A stretch of DNA of 64,000 bases, taken from Enoplolaimus lenunculus (Eukaryota > Nematoda > Enoplea > Enoplida > Thoracostomopsidae). Below, piece after piece: positions 1-11,500 of the stretch. Numbering within the stretch: position 1 is the first letter of the stretch; every line of letters begins with the position of its first letter. A program made the position numbers and the translations under genes. Under the pieces are notes generated by a model that worked only from the letters and a program-made list of their open reading frames with translations, made no database searches and had not been told where the DNA came from. The stretch spans positions 1 through 64,000 of the forward strand of contig JASANG010004099.1 of NCBI GenBank assembly GCA_030248215.1. Direction: 5' to 3'.

Positions 1-1151
1 ATATTTCAGACAAAGAACACAACGATTGATTTAGAGAATTTTTTCATTATTAAAATTCAAGTCCGTGTACTTTTCTATTCACCGTTTCGTTTGTTTGCTA
101 GTCTAAACTGTAGCATGATTACATTTCTAAATATTTTATGTTTAAGCTTAAAAATTTTATACTTTAATCTCCGTTTTCGAAGTATTTTTACAAATGCGTT
201 TACACTAAGCTTTTCAATTTTTATTTTACAGGTAAAATGCTTGTTCTTATACTTGAAATAACGACGTCACTAGTAAAAAATCTTGAAAATCTTTTTAAGT
301 TCTACTGCACTAATTTTCTTTATTCCCATAAATCCCTGCAATTATTGGCGTGGCTCAACAATATAGCGTAAAAATACTTTGGATATTTTTATACTTCAAC
401 ATCTGTTTCCGGTTTGCGCTTTATTTTCCGATATCTGTTTCGATTGCTTCGTACTGTTAGTTACACCTTCCAGCATATTATCGACAATAATTGCTGATAT
501 AGAACCTGCTGGCTTGAGCGATATCTTTCGTAGTTGCACCTTGTTTGCAAGTTCAGGTTACTCACTTTCACAAGCTTCATGAATCTCCCGTTAGCTTAAT
601 TTTTGGTATGGATTATGGCCCGATTTGTGCTTTTGATTCAGTGATTGTTCACACTCAATTCTCGTTCCTTGCGGCTGTGTACGACGTTTGCCACGAGTAC
701 TTCATTGTCAGTCACATGTGAAAACGAATGGTCCTACGTCGTCTTGCTTGTTGGCTGGCCCCAATGTAAATTTTGCCACTATGCCCTGCAGTGTATTGCC
801 AGCTTTTGAGTACCCATCTGCATAGATACCATTATTTTTGGAACGTTTGTTGCGTTGTGTCAAATTGTGCCAGCGGTTGAATTCCTAGTTTATCTGTTGT
901 CACATGTGGAATATTATTATAGGTTGCTGGTTAGTTTTCTGTACCAAATTACGTTTCTTGTTCCAGGGTTGCTGGGCCAGAGTGGTTCCCCAAAGTTCAA
1001 TTGTATGCCTCCAGTTTTTATCAACAATTAATCAGCAGCATGCTATTACACCAGCACTATATTGAGGTATATGTTCGCTTGAGTATGTTTGTGTGATACT
1101 GTAGTTGCAAGCATGCATTTCAACAACTGTTTGGTGATTGATATAAATTGT
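1..1151. other. 3' flank of gene 1
   Basis: This stretch follows the stop codon of gene 1 and probably holds its 3' untranslated region. No confident polyadenylation site could be chosen. Positions about 380-470 resemble the end of family I repeats (Phe-rich chance frame, GTTTCCGGTTT type text). No exon or RNA gene was recognised. Confidence 0.4.
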
Positions 1152-1578
1152 TTAAGAGTACCGCTGATTGTTGACTGATGTGGAAGCGTCAGTTTTAGGA
1201 TAGTACAAAGCAATATTCGACGCACTTGGGACAGTTTTAACAGTTGTTGAAGATGACGTTGTGACAGATGTAACAACCAAAAAATTAGCTACTGGATCCA
1301 AAGCTGAAGATCTGTAGATTTGACGCCAATAGAAGTATTGTGCAGTTGATGGAATCGTTTGGTTGTAAAGATCAACAGTTTTGATGTGGTTTCTGTCGGG
1401 AAGATACGTTTCAGGCCTTGTTTGTTGTAAAGAATTGGTCGACTGTTGTGATTCTGAGAAACTTGTGTTGCATTTGGATGGTCGAGGAGTCATCGGTGGC
1501 ATTGAAAGTGGTAATTGGCGTTGTTGTTGTTGTGGTTGTTGTTGTTGTTGTAGTTGTTGCTGCTGCTGTTGTTGTTGT

Positions 1579-1643
<65 letters not shown>

Positions 1644-1644
1644 T

Positions 1645-1688
<44 letters not shown>

Positions 1689-1710
1689 GTGGTGGTGGTG
1701 CGGCTGCTGC

Positions 1711-1745
<35 letters not shown>

Positions 1746-2509
1746 CTGGTGGTGGTGGTGCGGCTGCTGCTGCTGCTGTTGTTGTTGGTGATGCTGGTGT
1801 TGTTGTCGATGTTGACCAATTTTAAAGTTTCCACTAGTACAGGCAACAGGTATATCCATTGATTGTGCCATATCATAAGTATGTCCTCCCGCTGTGATGT
1901 TGTTTTTATGTTTAAAATTATCTTCCGATCCAGAGTATTGCGCTGGTGGCATCGAGTTGAACATTTCAGATCTGTGATCGAGACTTTTCGACCATTGAGT
2001 TGAACGTACGGTATTGTTTAGCTGGTTTAATATTTGTGGTTGGTTATGGTATGACGGTTCTGGTTGAACGTGTTGTATGTGAGTAATATTTGGTTTATTT
2101 GTCAAATGTTGTGAACACTGTTCAGATTGGAGTAATCCGACAACAGCAGGCGAAACTTTATTATTTGGCGTATGACTAGAATTTAATCCAGGTGCGCTTA
2201 AATGCATGCTTGAGGAAATTGAAGACAATATTAATGGTGACAGCGGTTTTGACGACGTATTGGTTGGTTGAAACTGGTCGTTGAATGAAAAACCTTTACG
2301 CTTTCGCCATGAGCGTTGCGTCGAATCAGGAAGCAGCAACGAATTGCTACCCAATCCTGGTTCACAATACGGAATTGAAGTTTTTGACGATAACTGTTCA
2401 TGATTGATATTTTGAGTTATTGACGCGAGTGGATTTTCAGTTGACTGTGATTTGTATCCGCTTTCGTTCTTAATCTCTGATAGTCGCTTTTTGCTACTGG
2501 AACTGCTAT
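1152..2509 (-). CDS. Gene 1, terminal exon with polyglutamine/histidine tract
   Basis: The acceptor TTGTTTCAG leads into DSSSSSKKRLSEIKNE, and the frame ends at TAA 1152-1154 after VNNQRYS. The middle (about 1522-1806) encodes a Gln/His-rich block: two copies of PHHHH separated by about 15 Gln, then a run of about 44 Gln broken by one Leu, one Pro and one Arg near the end. CAA and CAG codons are mixed, which slows repeat expansion. The PHHHH-plus-Gln unit is duplicated at a 60-base period. The C-terminal 110 residues are Ser/Thr-rich with TSVTTSSSTT. Long proline- or cysteine-like frames on the other strand are shadows of the repeat. Confidence 0.85.
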
Positions 2510-5500
2510 CTGAAACAAAGATTCATCGAATTAACATTGCCAGTATACGATTGATAGTAGGAATGCTGAGAAGTAACGTCTTTTCATATAATAGAAATAC
2601 AATTGGCACAAGGTCAAAAGCTTTCGGTTTATAGTTTGTGGTTGAAAATGACAAATTATTGTACAGAATGGGTGGGTATCTTTTGTATCAGTCAAAACCA
2701 GTACAAAGTAAGTATTTACCGCGAAACTTGCATCAGAAGTTTTGTCGCTAGCAATACCATTTTTAAGTCCATCTTCAAATTAGTTTAAGCGAATTTCAAG
2801 TATAATGGATAGAATGCGGGAATGGTAATTAATGCTATGCGTTCGCTCCAACAGTACTTCGGTGATGAAAATTATTTCAAATTCCGGTCCCTGATCCTGT
2901 TCCTGTTATATATAGCATATTGAAGCTCCGAACGAAAGTATAATTACCGCTATTTTCTGCAACATTCGACGCAATTGAAGTATTTGAAATCGCTGACGCA
3001 TTTGACTCGAACGAAGTCAACAGAACATCAGGACGACTTGAGTCAGAATCAACTCCGGTGCTTTCAAAGCTGCGTTCAAACGACTCAAAACTTTGCTCGA
3101 AATGATGCTGACTGTCTTCGAAACTTAAACTGATCGCAGCGGATTTTGCTTTTGCGCTACCAAATGCAGCCATCTTTCCAATACTGGCGGAACCAGCGTT
3201 CAAGCGCGACGTCGATGAAATTGTTTTGTTTTGCCGTAACCGACGCGTCGCTAATATGTTTCTGAAATTATTAATAATTTATGTGCAATTAATACTTTTC
3301 TCTGAATTCTCAACTCTATTGGGTTTTTGGCGTTGTGTGTTGCTGTTTGCAGTTAATTGTAATTATGGATGTGCCAATTAATCGGCATCGGTAATTATCG
3401 CCACTTTTCGCGTGTATCGACATCGAGATTGACACTGCAAAAAAATTGCCGATTCTTTACCAATAAAGATTGACGTTTTTCATATTTGCAACAGAAGTGT
3501 CACATTTTACTTTCTGGGTCTGTGTATAATTGTTAACTTATTGAGTATTTGAGATATTTGATTTTTATATGTACAGTAATTGTGCTACTTATTCGTCGGT
3601 ATTTTTTTGTAGTAAAGATTTCACAGTTCTCATAAGTACAATTTGTTTGACTGTTAACGTTTCGAGCCAAACCAGTGTTTTTGTTAGATGGTTTAAAGCG
3701 CAGCAAATATTGCGTACAATTTTACTAGCAATTATTTGGAAAACGTGCAAGTCCAATCTTATTGCTTTGTATCAGTTTCTTATTAATGTTCCTTTCACCC
3801 TGACCTAATCACATACCTGTACTTTTGTCTGCGAGTTTCAGGGGTCATTAGTTTGGGAGGTTCTAAAAATGTCGACGAACGACGGCGTACAGTATTGAAT
3901 CTTCGTGAAGGCGGCTCTGCCGTTGTATCGGTGGTCGATTCAAACGACGTTTCAAACGAACCAAGACTTTCGCCATCATCAACTGACGGCCACTGATTGG
4001 ACTGAAAAGTAAAAACCCTATTCACACGTGCAAGTGTTCGCTGCGAGAACTTGCAGCTGCAACTTGTATTTGCAAGTTTTGTCTAAAATCCCGGTCGAAA
4101 AATTTGCAGCTTCAAATAATTCATTAAAAATTAAAGCTAGGAATTTAGTTCACATATGTGAATAACTATACAAATTCGCTGAATTTATTGCAACCGCTTT
4201 CTCATTGGTTGATGAAAAAATGCAAGTTCTGCGTGCAGTTTGCAGCTGCAAGTTCTCGCAGCAAAAACTTGCACATGTGAATGAGGCTTCAGAGTAGCGG
4301 TATACTTTTTAGAACTGTTTTTATATTTCACAAACAAAACTTGTTTTTATTGAACAATGGATGCATTCTAAGGCAAGAAAATTTTTCTGTTATCTGAGGA
4401 TTTGTATACGCGCATCTTCGACTTCGAATATTTCTAAGAGTTGAGGAAATGAAAAAGCGAAAAAATGAGCTTGTTTTAAAAGTGAATTTGTCTTACCTGG
4501 AGAAGTTGTGAAATCGCTGGCGGCGTATCTTCACTATCGAACGAATCAGCGGTTGCAAGTGTGGTACGCAACGACCAAAGTTTGTGACACTCTTCTGTAA
4601 GATCAGTAGGAACTGTGCCTGATTGGACACCGGTTTTTACCGACTGAGATTTTGGTGCTGTGGGTGTTAGCTGTTTTCGATTTATCGTCGAAGATCGTTC
4701 CGTTGTGTCGTGTTATCCGGAGATGGCGGACGATGAAGTTGGACAACGGTTTGAGTACTTGTCTTTGATGTGCCGCCAGCGGTCGTTGAACCTACGCTTT
4801 GGGCATATATGATACTTGGAAGCTGTGGCAGCATACGGGAAGGTGATGGCGGGGAAACTTCTGAATAAATCGTTAGTTAAACTGGTATCGCTTGTTTTGA
4901 ACTATGTTTCTGTCCCCAATTAACCGCAATTTAAATACCTGATGTTATCCGATAATTATTTGATTCTTCTCTGCTGAATAGTATATATCTAACAAACTAA
5001 GGTAAATTTAATTAACAGCCAGCGATAGAAAATGCAAGCAAACATGAAAGATTAATTTACGGTGTCGGTAAAAATAAGTTTTTGACAAAACTTAATTTTT
5101 GCCGACCTCACAGAAGCATAAGGCAAATACAACATGGTACGTCCCAACATTATTTACTATCAATCTATTGGTATCGGTTCTTGATTCCAAATATTCGCCC
5201 ATGTAAAGATCAGGGGCAGAAATTTGTGTCGGATTTTGGGTGATAACATTAAGCTTTAGACTATTTTTTTGCTTGGCTTAGGCTTATGTATAGGCTTAGG
5301 CTTAACAATATGCTCATTCTGACCACTTAGGCTTAGGCTGGGGGTTGAACTTGTGGTAAGGAATATGCTTATAATACTGTTCCGCCCCGGTTCTTTTACA
5401 TTGGCCCAAATGTTTAAGAGTTTGAGTGACATGTTTTTGATGCCTATCTTTTCGCACAGCTCCAGTTTTCCTTCAGTTATTCAATTAATTGGGTTATTTG

Positions 5501-8500
5501 ATTATTAATTATGGATTATTGATTATTAATTATGGATTATTGATAATTAATTATGGATTATTAATTATTAATTATGGATTATTAATTATTTATTTTTGGA
5601 TTATTGATTATTAATTGTACATTGTCAATCTATTTAATTGTTAATCATAAATATTTATTAATTATCGATTATTAATTGATATTTTTATTTTTGTTAACTA
5701 TTTATTTTTTTTTATTAATTATTTATTTATTTTTTGTTGGGTACTTTTTGGGTACACTATAGATTATTAATTATTAATTTTTCATTTTTTTTTCGTCTAG
5801 TTATGAATTATTAATTATTTGATATGGATTAATAATTTTTAATTATGGATTTTTCGTCTATTTTTTTTTCGTTTATTAATTATCGTTTTTTAATTACTAA
5901 TCGGGGTTTAATTTTTACTCTAATGTTCTGATGCTAATGCAAATTCAATCTAATGCGGATTGGTAACGAATAATAATACCGCTCTAACCTGGTCTGTCGA
6001 GATCAAAGTGGCTCCTGTTCTGTAGTTTGCTGGAAGCTGCGATCACGTGTAAACGATGGATGCAAAAGTCGCGCTCGCCGTAATTTCGTATTTAAAGGTT
6101 GAAGATGTCATTGCAATTAATTACAAGGCTAAGCTTTTTCAAAGCCGAGATTGAATTTAAACTCTGCTGATAAAAAACGCACAGTGTATAAACAGCCGGA
6201 ACAGTACAGATAAGCATATTTATAAGCCTAAGCCTAAGCCTAAGCCCAAGCGTAAGGATGAGCCTATTCCTAAGCCTAAGCGTAAGGATAAGCCTATTCC
6301 TAAGCCTAAGCCTAAGCCTAAGCTTAAGCCTAAGCAAAAAGTGTATAGTCTGAAGCTTATACTGCTCCGCCGGAAAACGATCCGGCCCTGTTCTATACAT
6401 GGGCCAAAACGACAGTATTAAATTGCGCTGTGAACTGTAAGTAGGTGCTGCCAAAAACAACATGAATTGATCGCCAGCCAATGGTGCTTAAAAGTCGGCA
6501 TTAATATTTTCGCTAATGCGGATCAGTCTTCTTGACAGTAACTGCCAACTTATTGGTTACATCCGGATAATTGGCCTATTTTAAACAGTCAATTTATTGT
6601 TGAATTGTTTAACGTAATCCAATTAAATTAATCATTTATTCTAATTAAAGCATACAGTAATTTCATATTCAAACAGCTTACCTTGGTTGCATTTTATTTC
6701 GTTGATCTGTGTGTTTTCGCCAGCATTCGGTCCACCAACATGTTCTGTTGCATCTGGATCGTCAATGTAACAATCTGTTCCAACAACATCTGTTTGAGAA
6801 TAATCCTCAATGTCTAAAGTTGGAACATTTGTTGGTCCTTTGAAACTGTTACTGCGTCGACCAGTTACAGTGGATGGATTTGTTGTTGGCACTGTCAGGG
6901 ACATCCCACGACCCGGCGGATGAGCAGACATTGGAGCAGGCCCACCGTTCCATTGACCGTTCGCAACAGCTGCGGCCGCCGCAGCGGCAGCTGCTGCTTC
7001 TACCGGGCTCATTGGTAGCATTCGTCTGGTGGGTGATGTTTTTGGAGGCGTAAATCGCGGTGTTGCTGATGAATAATCACCGTGCGATGTTTGATCGCCA
7101 CCAGTGAACGAATGTCGATAACGTGGATCATAGAACGGTTCGGGAGTCAACTCGTGCGGCGACGAATTTGCGATCATGTATTGTTGACGAAGGTTTGGTG
7201 AGAGTTCAGAATGAGATCGATGATGGTAAGGAATGGCTCCAGAATACGATCTACGATAGTAACGATCAGTAGACGCTTGACGTGGCGTTGGAAATGATTC
7301 GCCGTTGTTAGGATAAGTGGCGTCTGAATTTGCGTGACTTAGACGATGCTGCAAATCGTTGTAGTCTTCGGTGTAGTCGGTAGATTGACCAAAATCAAAT
7401 GTTCGAACTAAGTGTTGCTGAGACTGACATTGGAGCGGCGATGGCCCATAGTGTGCTGGCGGGACGGTTAGCGTGTTCTGTGACCGAAACACAGTTGATC
7501 GACGTGATCCAACAGGACTTTCGCTTGCGGTAACTGGCGACGATGCGTTTCGAGTGGCCAGCGAATGTCGTTTGTCGAATTCATTCAAATGACTGACTGT
7601 TGTTGGTTGTGCGCGTGCTGTTGCGAGGATGTTTAAGCTAATGTCAGTACCGAGTGGGATCGTTGGAACGACAGATCCGTCAATTTCACTGAAACAATCG
7701 ACCATTTCGGCAACGGCTGTGTTTGACTTGTTGCTGCTACCGCCGCCGGCAGATTGTCGTTGTTGAGGGTTGTAGTCGAATTTCATCATATGTTCCAACT
7801 GATGATATGTGGCGACTGTGACTGGCGGATGTGGGGGTGGGCTTGGCAAAATGACTGCTTCATCTTGGCGTATCAATGAACGTCTTCGATACTCAGGCCC
7901 GACGTCCGATCGTGAGTAGTAATTGACAAAAACGGATCCACGACGCGCTTGAGAACCAACTTCACCGCCAGCGTATGATCGGGCAGATCGATGGTCTTTG
8001 GCGTAGATTCCACGCAAATTTGCTTGCTGATCGCGTCCTGTGACATTGGTCGCGTGCGTCGCTTGAGAATATAGCGGCGATTGTTGATGTTGTGTCGATA
8101 CAATGTTCAACGAGCCACGACGATGCGCTGGTGGGGGACCCTAGAAATAAATTGATGGTTGATCGCGGGACAAAACCAAATTTGAATGTAATACTGGCTG
8201 TGATTTGAGTTGGATTCGGTTGATATATTATTTGAACATTGTTATGGGAAACTTGCTTACCGATGTAAACTTTATGTTTGAAATGGCTAAATAAATCTGA
8301 CGCGAACGCTTACTTAGGCCATGTTATATATAGATGGACACCGGATATCGGGATATGCGGATATGACAAAATCCGCCGATGCCTATCACTGTTATAAGTT
8401 AGCTGTTCATGTACGGTTCGTTGGTCGTACAATGTGACTTGTTGAAATATTATTCGCATGGCCCATGTATAGAACATGGCCGGAACAGTAGTATAAGCAT

Positions 8501-11500
8501 ATTCCTAAGCCTAAGCCTAAGCCTAAGCAAAAAATCAGTCTAAAGCTAAAATTGACACTATTATAGTCCGTTCAGAAAACGATTCGGCTCTGTTTTATAC
8601 ATGAGCCATTCGCATTATCAGTGATTGATCATTCTTGCCAATGCTGTGATTTGTTGCAAATTTTTTGATTGAGTTTACACGAAACCTATGAAACGGTTTG
8701 TAAAACACGGAGTCACTGCTACTGTGACAAACAGGTGCGTGAAAGCAGGACTGTATTTTGGCAAAGGGTCGTGCCAATACCGATGTTACTAAATTAGCGG
8801 AATGCGACACTTTTCGCTATCCGGTTGACGTCTCAGCCGTTTAATGCTGATTCAAAATCATTGGTGATTTATTAATTTTTCACCCAGGGAATAGGTTTGA
8901 TGGTTGGGTCTGAATACACTGTGTACTCCAGAAGTAGTAAGTGTGCTTAAAAACAGGGGCCAATGTAAAGAACAGGGGCGGAACAATATTATAAGCATAT
9001 TCTTAAGCCTAAGCCTAAGCCGAAGCCAAGCAAGAAATATTCTAAACCTTAAGCTTACTCAAAATGTATTTGCTTCTTTATGTCGCTAATGCGATTTAGC
9101 GGACTTAACGTTAAGGTTTAAGAATGGTTTGGAAATGTTGTTAAGTAACTTGGTTTTTGTAAGGAATTATTTCTAGAAGTCTATTTGATGCCTGGTTATG
9201 CATCGTTCACAATAAAAATTTCATTTTGCGACCGAAATATTATAAGGTAGTGTGTTGTTAACACGTGTCAAATTTCAAAATTGTGATGCGTTAACAGTAA
9301 ACTCTACCCTATAACGCGTGTTACACAATGCTCTGTGACGCGTATTACGATTGGGCTGTGACATGTGCTAGAGTAGGGTTATCGCAATTTATGCGACAAG
9401 GTAGGGTTAATGCATGACAATTTTGAAATTACCACGTGTTAAAACTCTACCTTATAATGTTTTAGGTGTCGAAATGAAATTTTTTGCTGTGAACAATGCA
9501 TTAATTTTGAGAATTTTGAGTATTTTTTACCTTTTCGAGCACAGTTTGGCCGGATTCTCTGAGGTAGCCAATTGGCCCAAGTGATGGTCTTTTTTCCATC
9601 GACCGTGGCAGACCCAAACGTGGCGGATGTGGTTGTTGTTGTTGTTCATCGCGTCCTGATCCTCCAATGGATTTAGATTTGATGCTCAGTTTTTCGTTGC
9701 GATGCGGTGACAATGAGTTGTGGTCGAAACTTCGGGCTCCAATGTGTATCTAAAATTCACAAAATATATATAGTCGTAGTTAACGTAAGAAAAATGTGAC
9801 AAAATTAACGGCCCATGTATAGAACAGGGCCAGATCGTTTTCCGACGGGGCTATAACAGTCAGTTTAAGTTTTAGACAAGCTTTTTTGCTTTGGCTCAGG
9901 CTTTATAGGCTTAGGCTTAGGTTTAAGAATAGGCGTATCCTTACGCTTAGGTTAGGCTTAGGCTTAAGCTTAGGAATATTCTTATACTGCTGTTCGGGCT
10001 TGTTCTATACATGGACCAAGTTAAGCATCGCGAGGATGAATTTGGTATAAAACAGAATATGTTGGAGAACGGATTACAGGTATGCAATAGCGACCCAGTT
10101 ATCAGATTGAGAGAAGATAAGCTACATCTCAGATCAAAGTAGATAGCTTGACCGATGGTGAACTGTGTCGGTACTAGTTCTGTTGCTCTTATCAGTAGCC
10201 CACGTTTAGCTGAGAGGTGTCCTGTTACCCACTTGACAGGAATAGGCACGGAGTGCAACAACACATACCAGCCCCTGCACTCTTGCTTTATCGGTCGGGA
10301 TAACTTCGAGCCTATGTTTTTGCTGGGTCGGTCGGGACCAGAGTGGCGGGTTGCCCGCGACCCAGCGAAAACGTGTCCGGCACGATCCAGCAAAACGTAG
10401 TCTCGAAGCTGTCTCGCCATTCTAGCAAAAATATATAAATACAGTAGTGTTTACCGTTGCACGCCAGATCTATAGTTTGCTTGACGCTCGTCTGTCTACG
10501 CCGTTGACACTACCGTCCTGTGGGCAGTGCTCTTGTCTTAATAAATTAGCCTGAATGTTGTGTCGGCGCAGCTAAAAAGTCCCTTTACAATTTCTGAAAC
10601 ATGGTTTTCAGATACGTCTTCAGTTTGCTATAGCGGGAAACGTTCCCCTTCGAAAGTTCGATTAAGTGCAACCCCCTGTTTCCAAACCATGGCTACGCCT
10701 CGTACACTGTAAATTCCAATGAGTGGATTAATCAATTCAGCTAGCGAGTTAGATATTTTTGAATTAATATCAGTAAACATTTAACTCACTCTGAGTTGAG
10801 TTGATTCCTATTCTCAGTTGAGTTGACTGTGGCTGAGTTGATTAACTCAGAATGAATTGAATCAACTCAAAATTCTGAATTCTGATAGTCCTAACTCAGA
10901 CTGAGTGATTCAACCCATTCTGAGTTAATAAAATCAACTCACTGAAATTTACAGTGTACAAACGAACCTTTTTATTCCGACGGTCTTCGTCTGAAGTGTC
11001 TGGTGGTTCCATAACTGATATTTGAGGTACCGGTTGACCCAAATGTTGTAATTTTGCACGCGTTGTCGCTTGAGTTATTGCAGAAGTAGGCTTTGTTTGC
11101 TTTGCCATCGATACTGTGGTTGTTGATGTTGCTACTGCTGTTGAAACTGGTTCGTTTTTCGTATCCGGACTGTGTTCAGCGTTTGATGTTGGTTTACCAT
11201 TTTGGTTGTATTCAAGTGACCTGAAAATAAACAAAATCAACTGTAGTAACAGATACGGTAATCATTTGTACACTGTAAATTTCAGTAAGTTGATTTTAAT
11301 TCAGAATTAGTTGAATCACTCAGTCTGAGTTAGGACTATCAGAACTCAGAATTTTGAGTTTATTCAAATCATTCTGAGTTAATTAACTCACACAAAGTCA
11401 ACTCAACTGAGAGTGAGAATCAAGTCAACTCAGAGTTTAGAATCAACTCAACTCACTGTGAGTTAATGTTTACTGATATTAAGTCAGAAATAACCAACTC

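Noticed and set aside
1381-1862. Plus-strand frames of poly-Cys, poly-Val/Ala and poly-Leu
   Set aside because: They are other-frame readings of the CAA/CAG tract in the gene 1 terminal exon.
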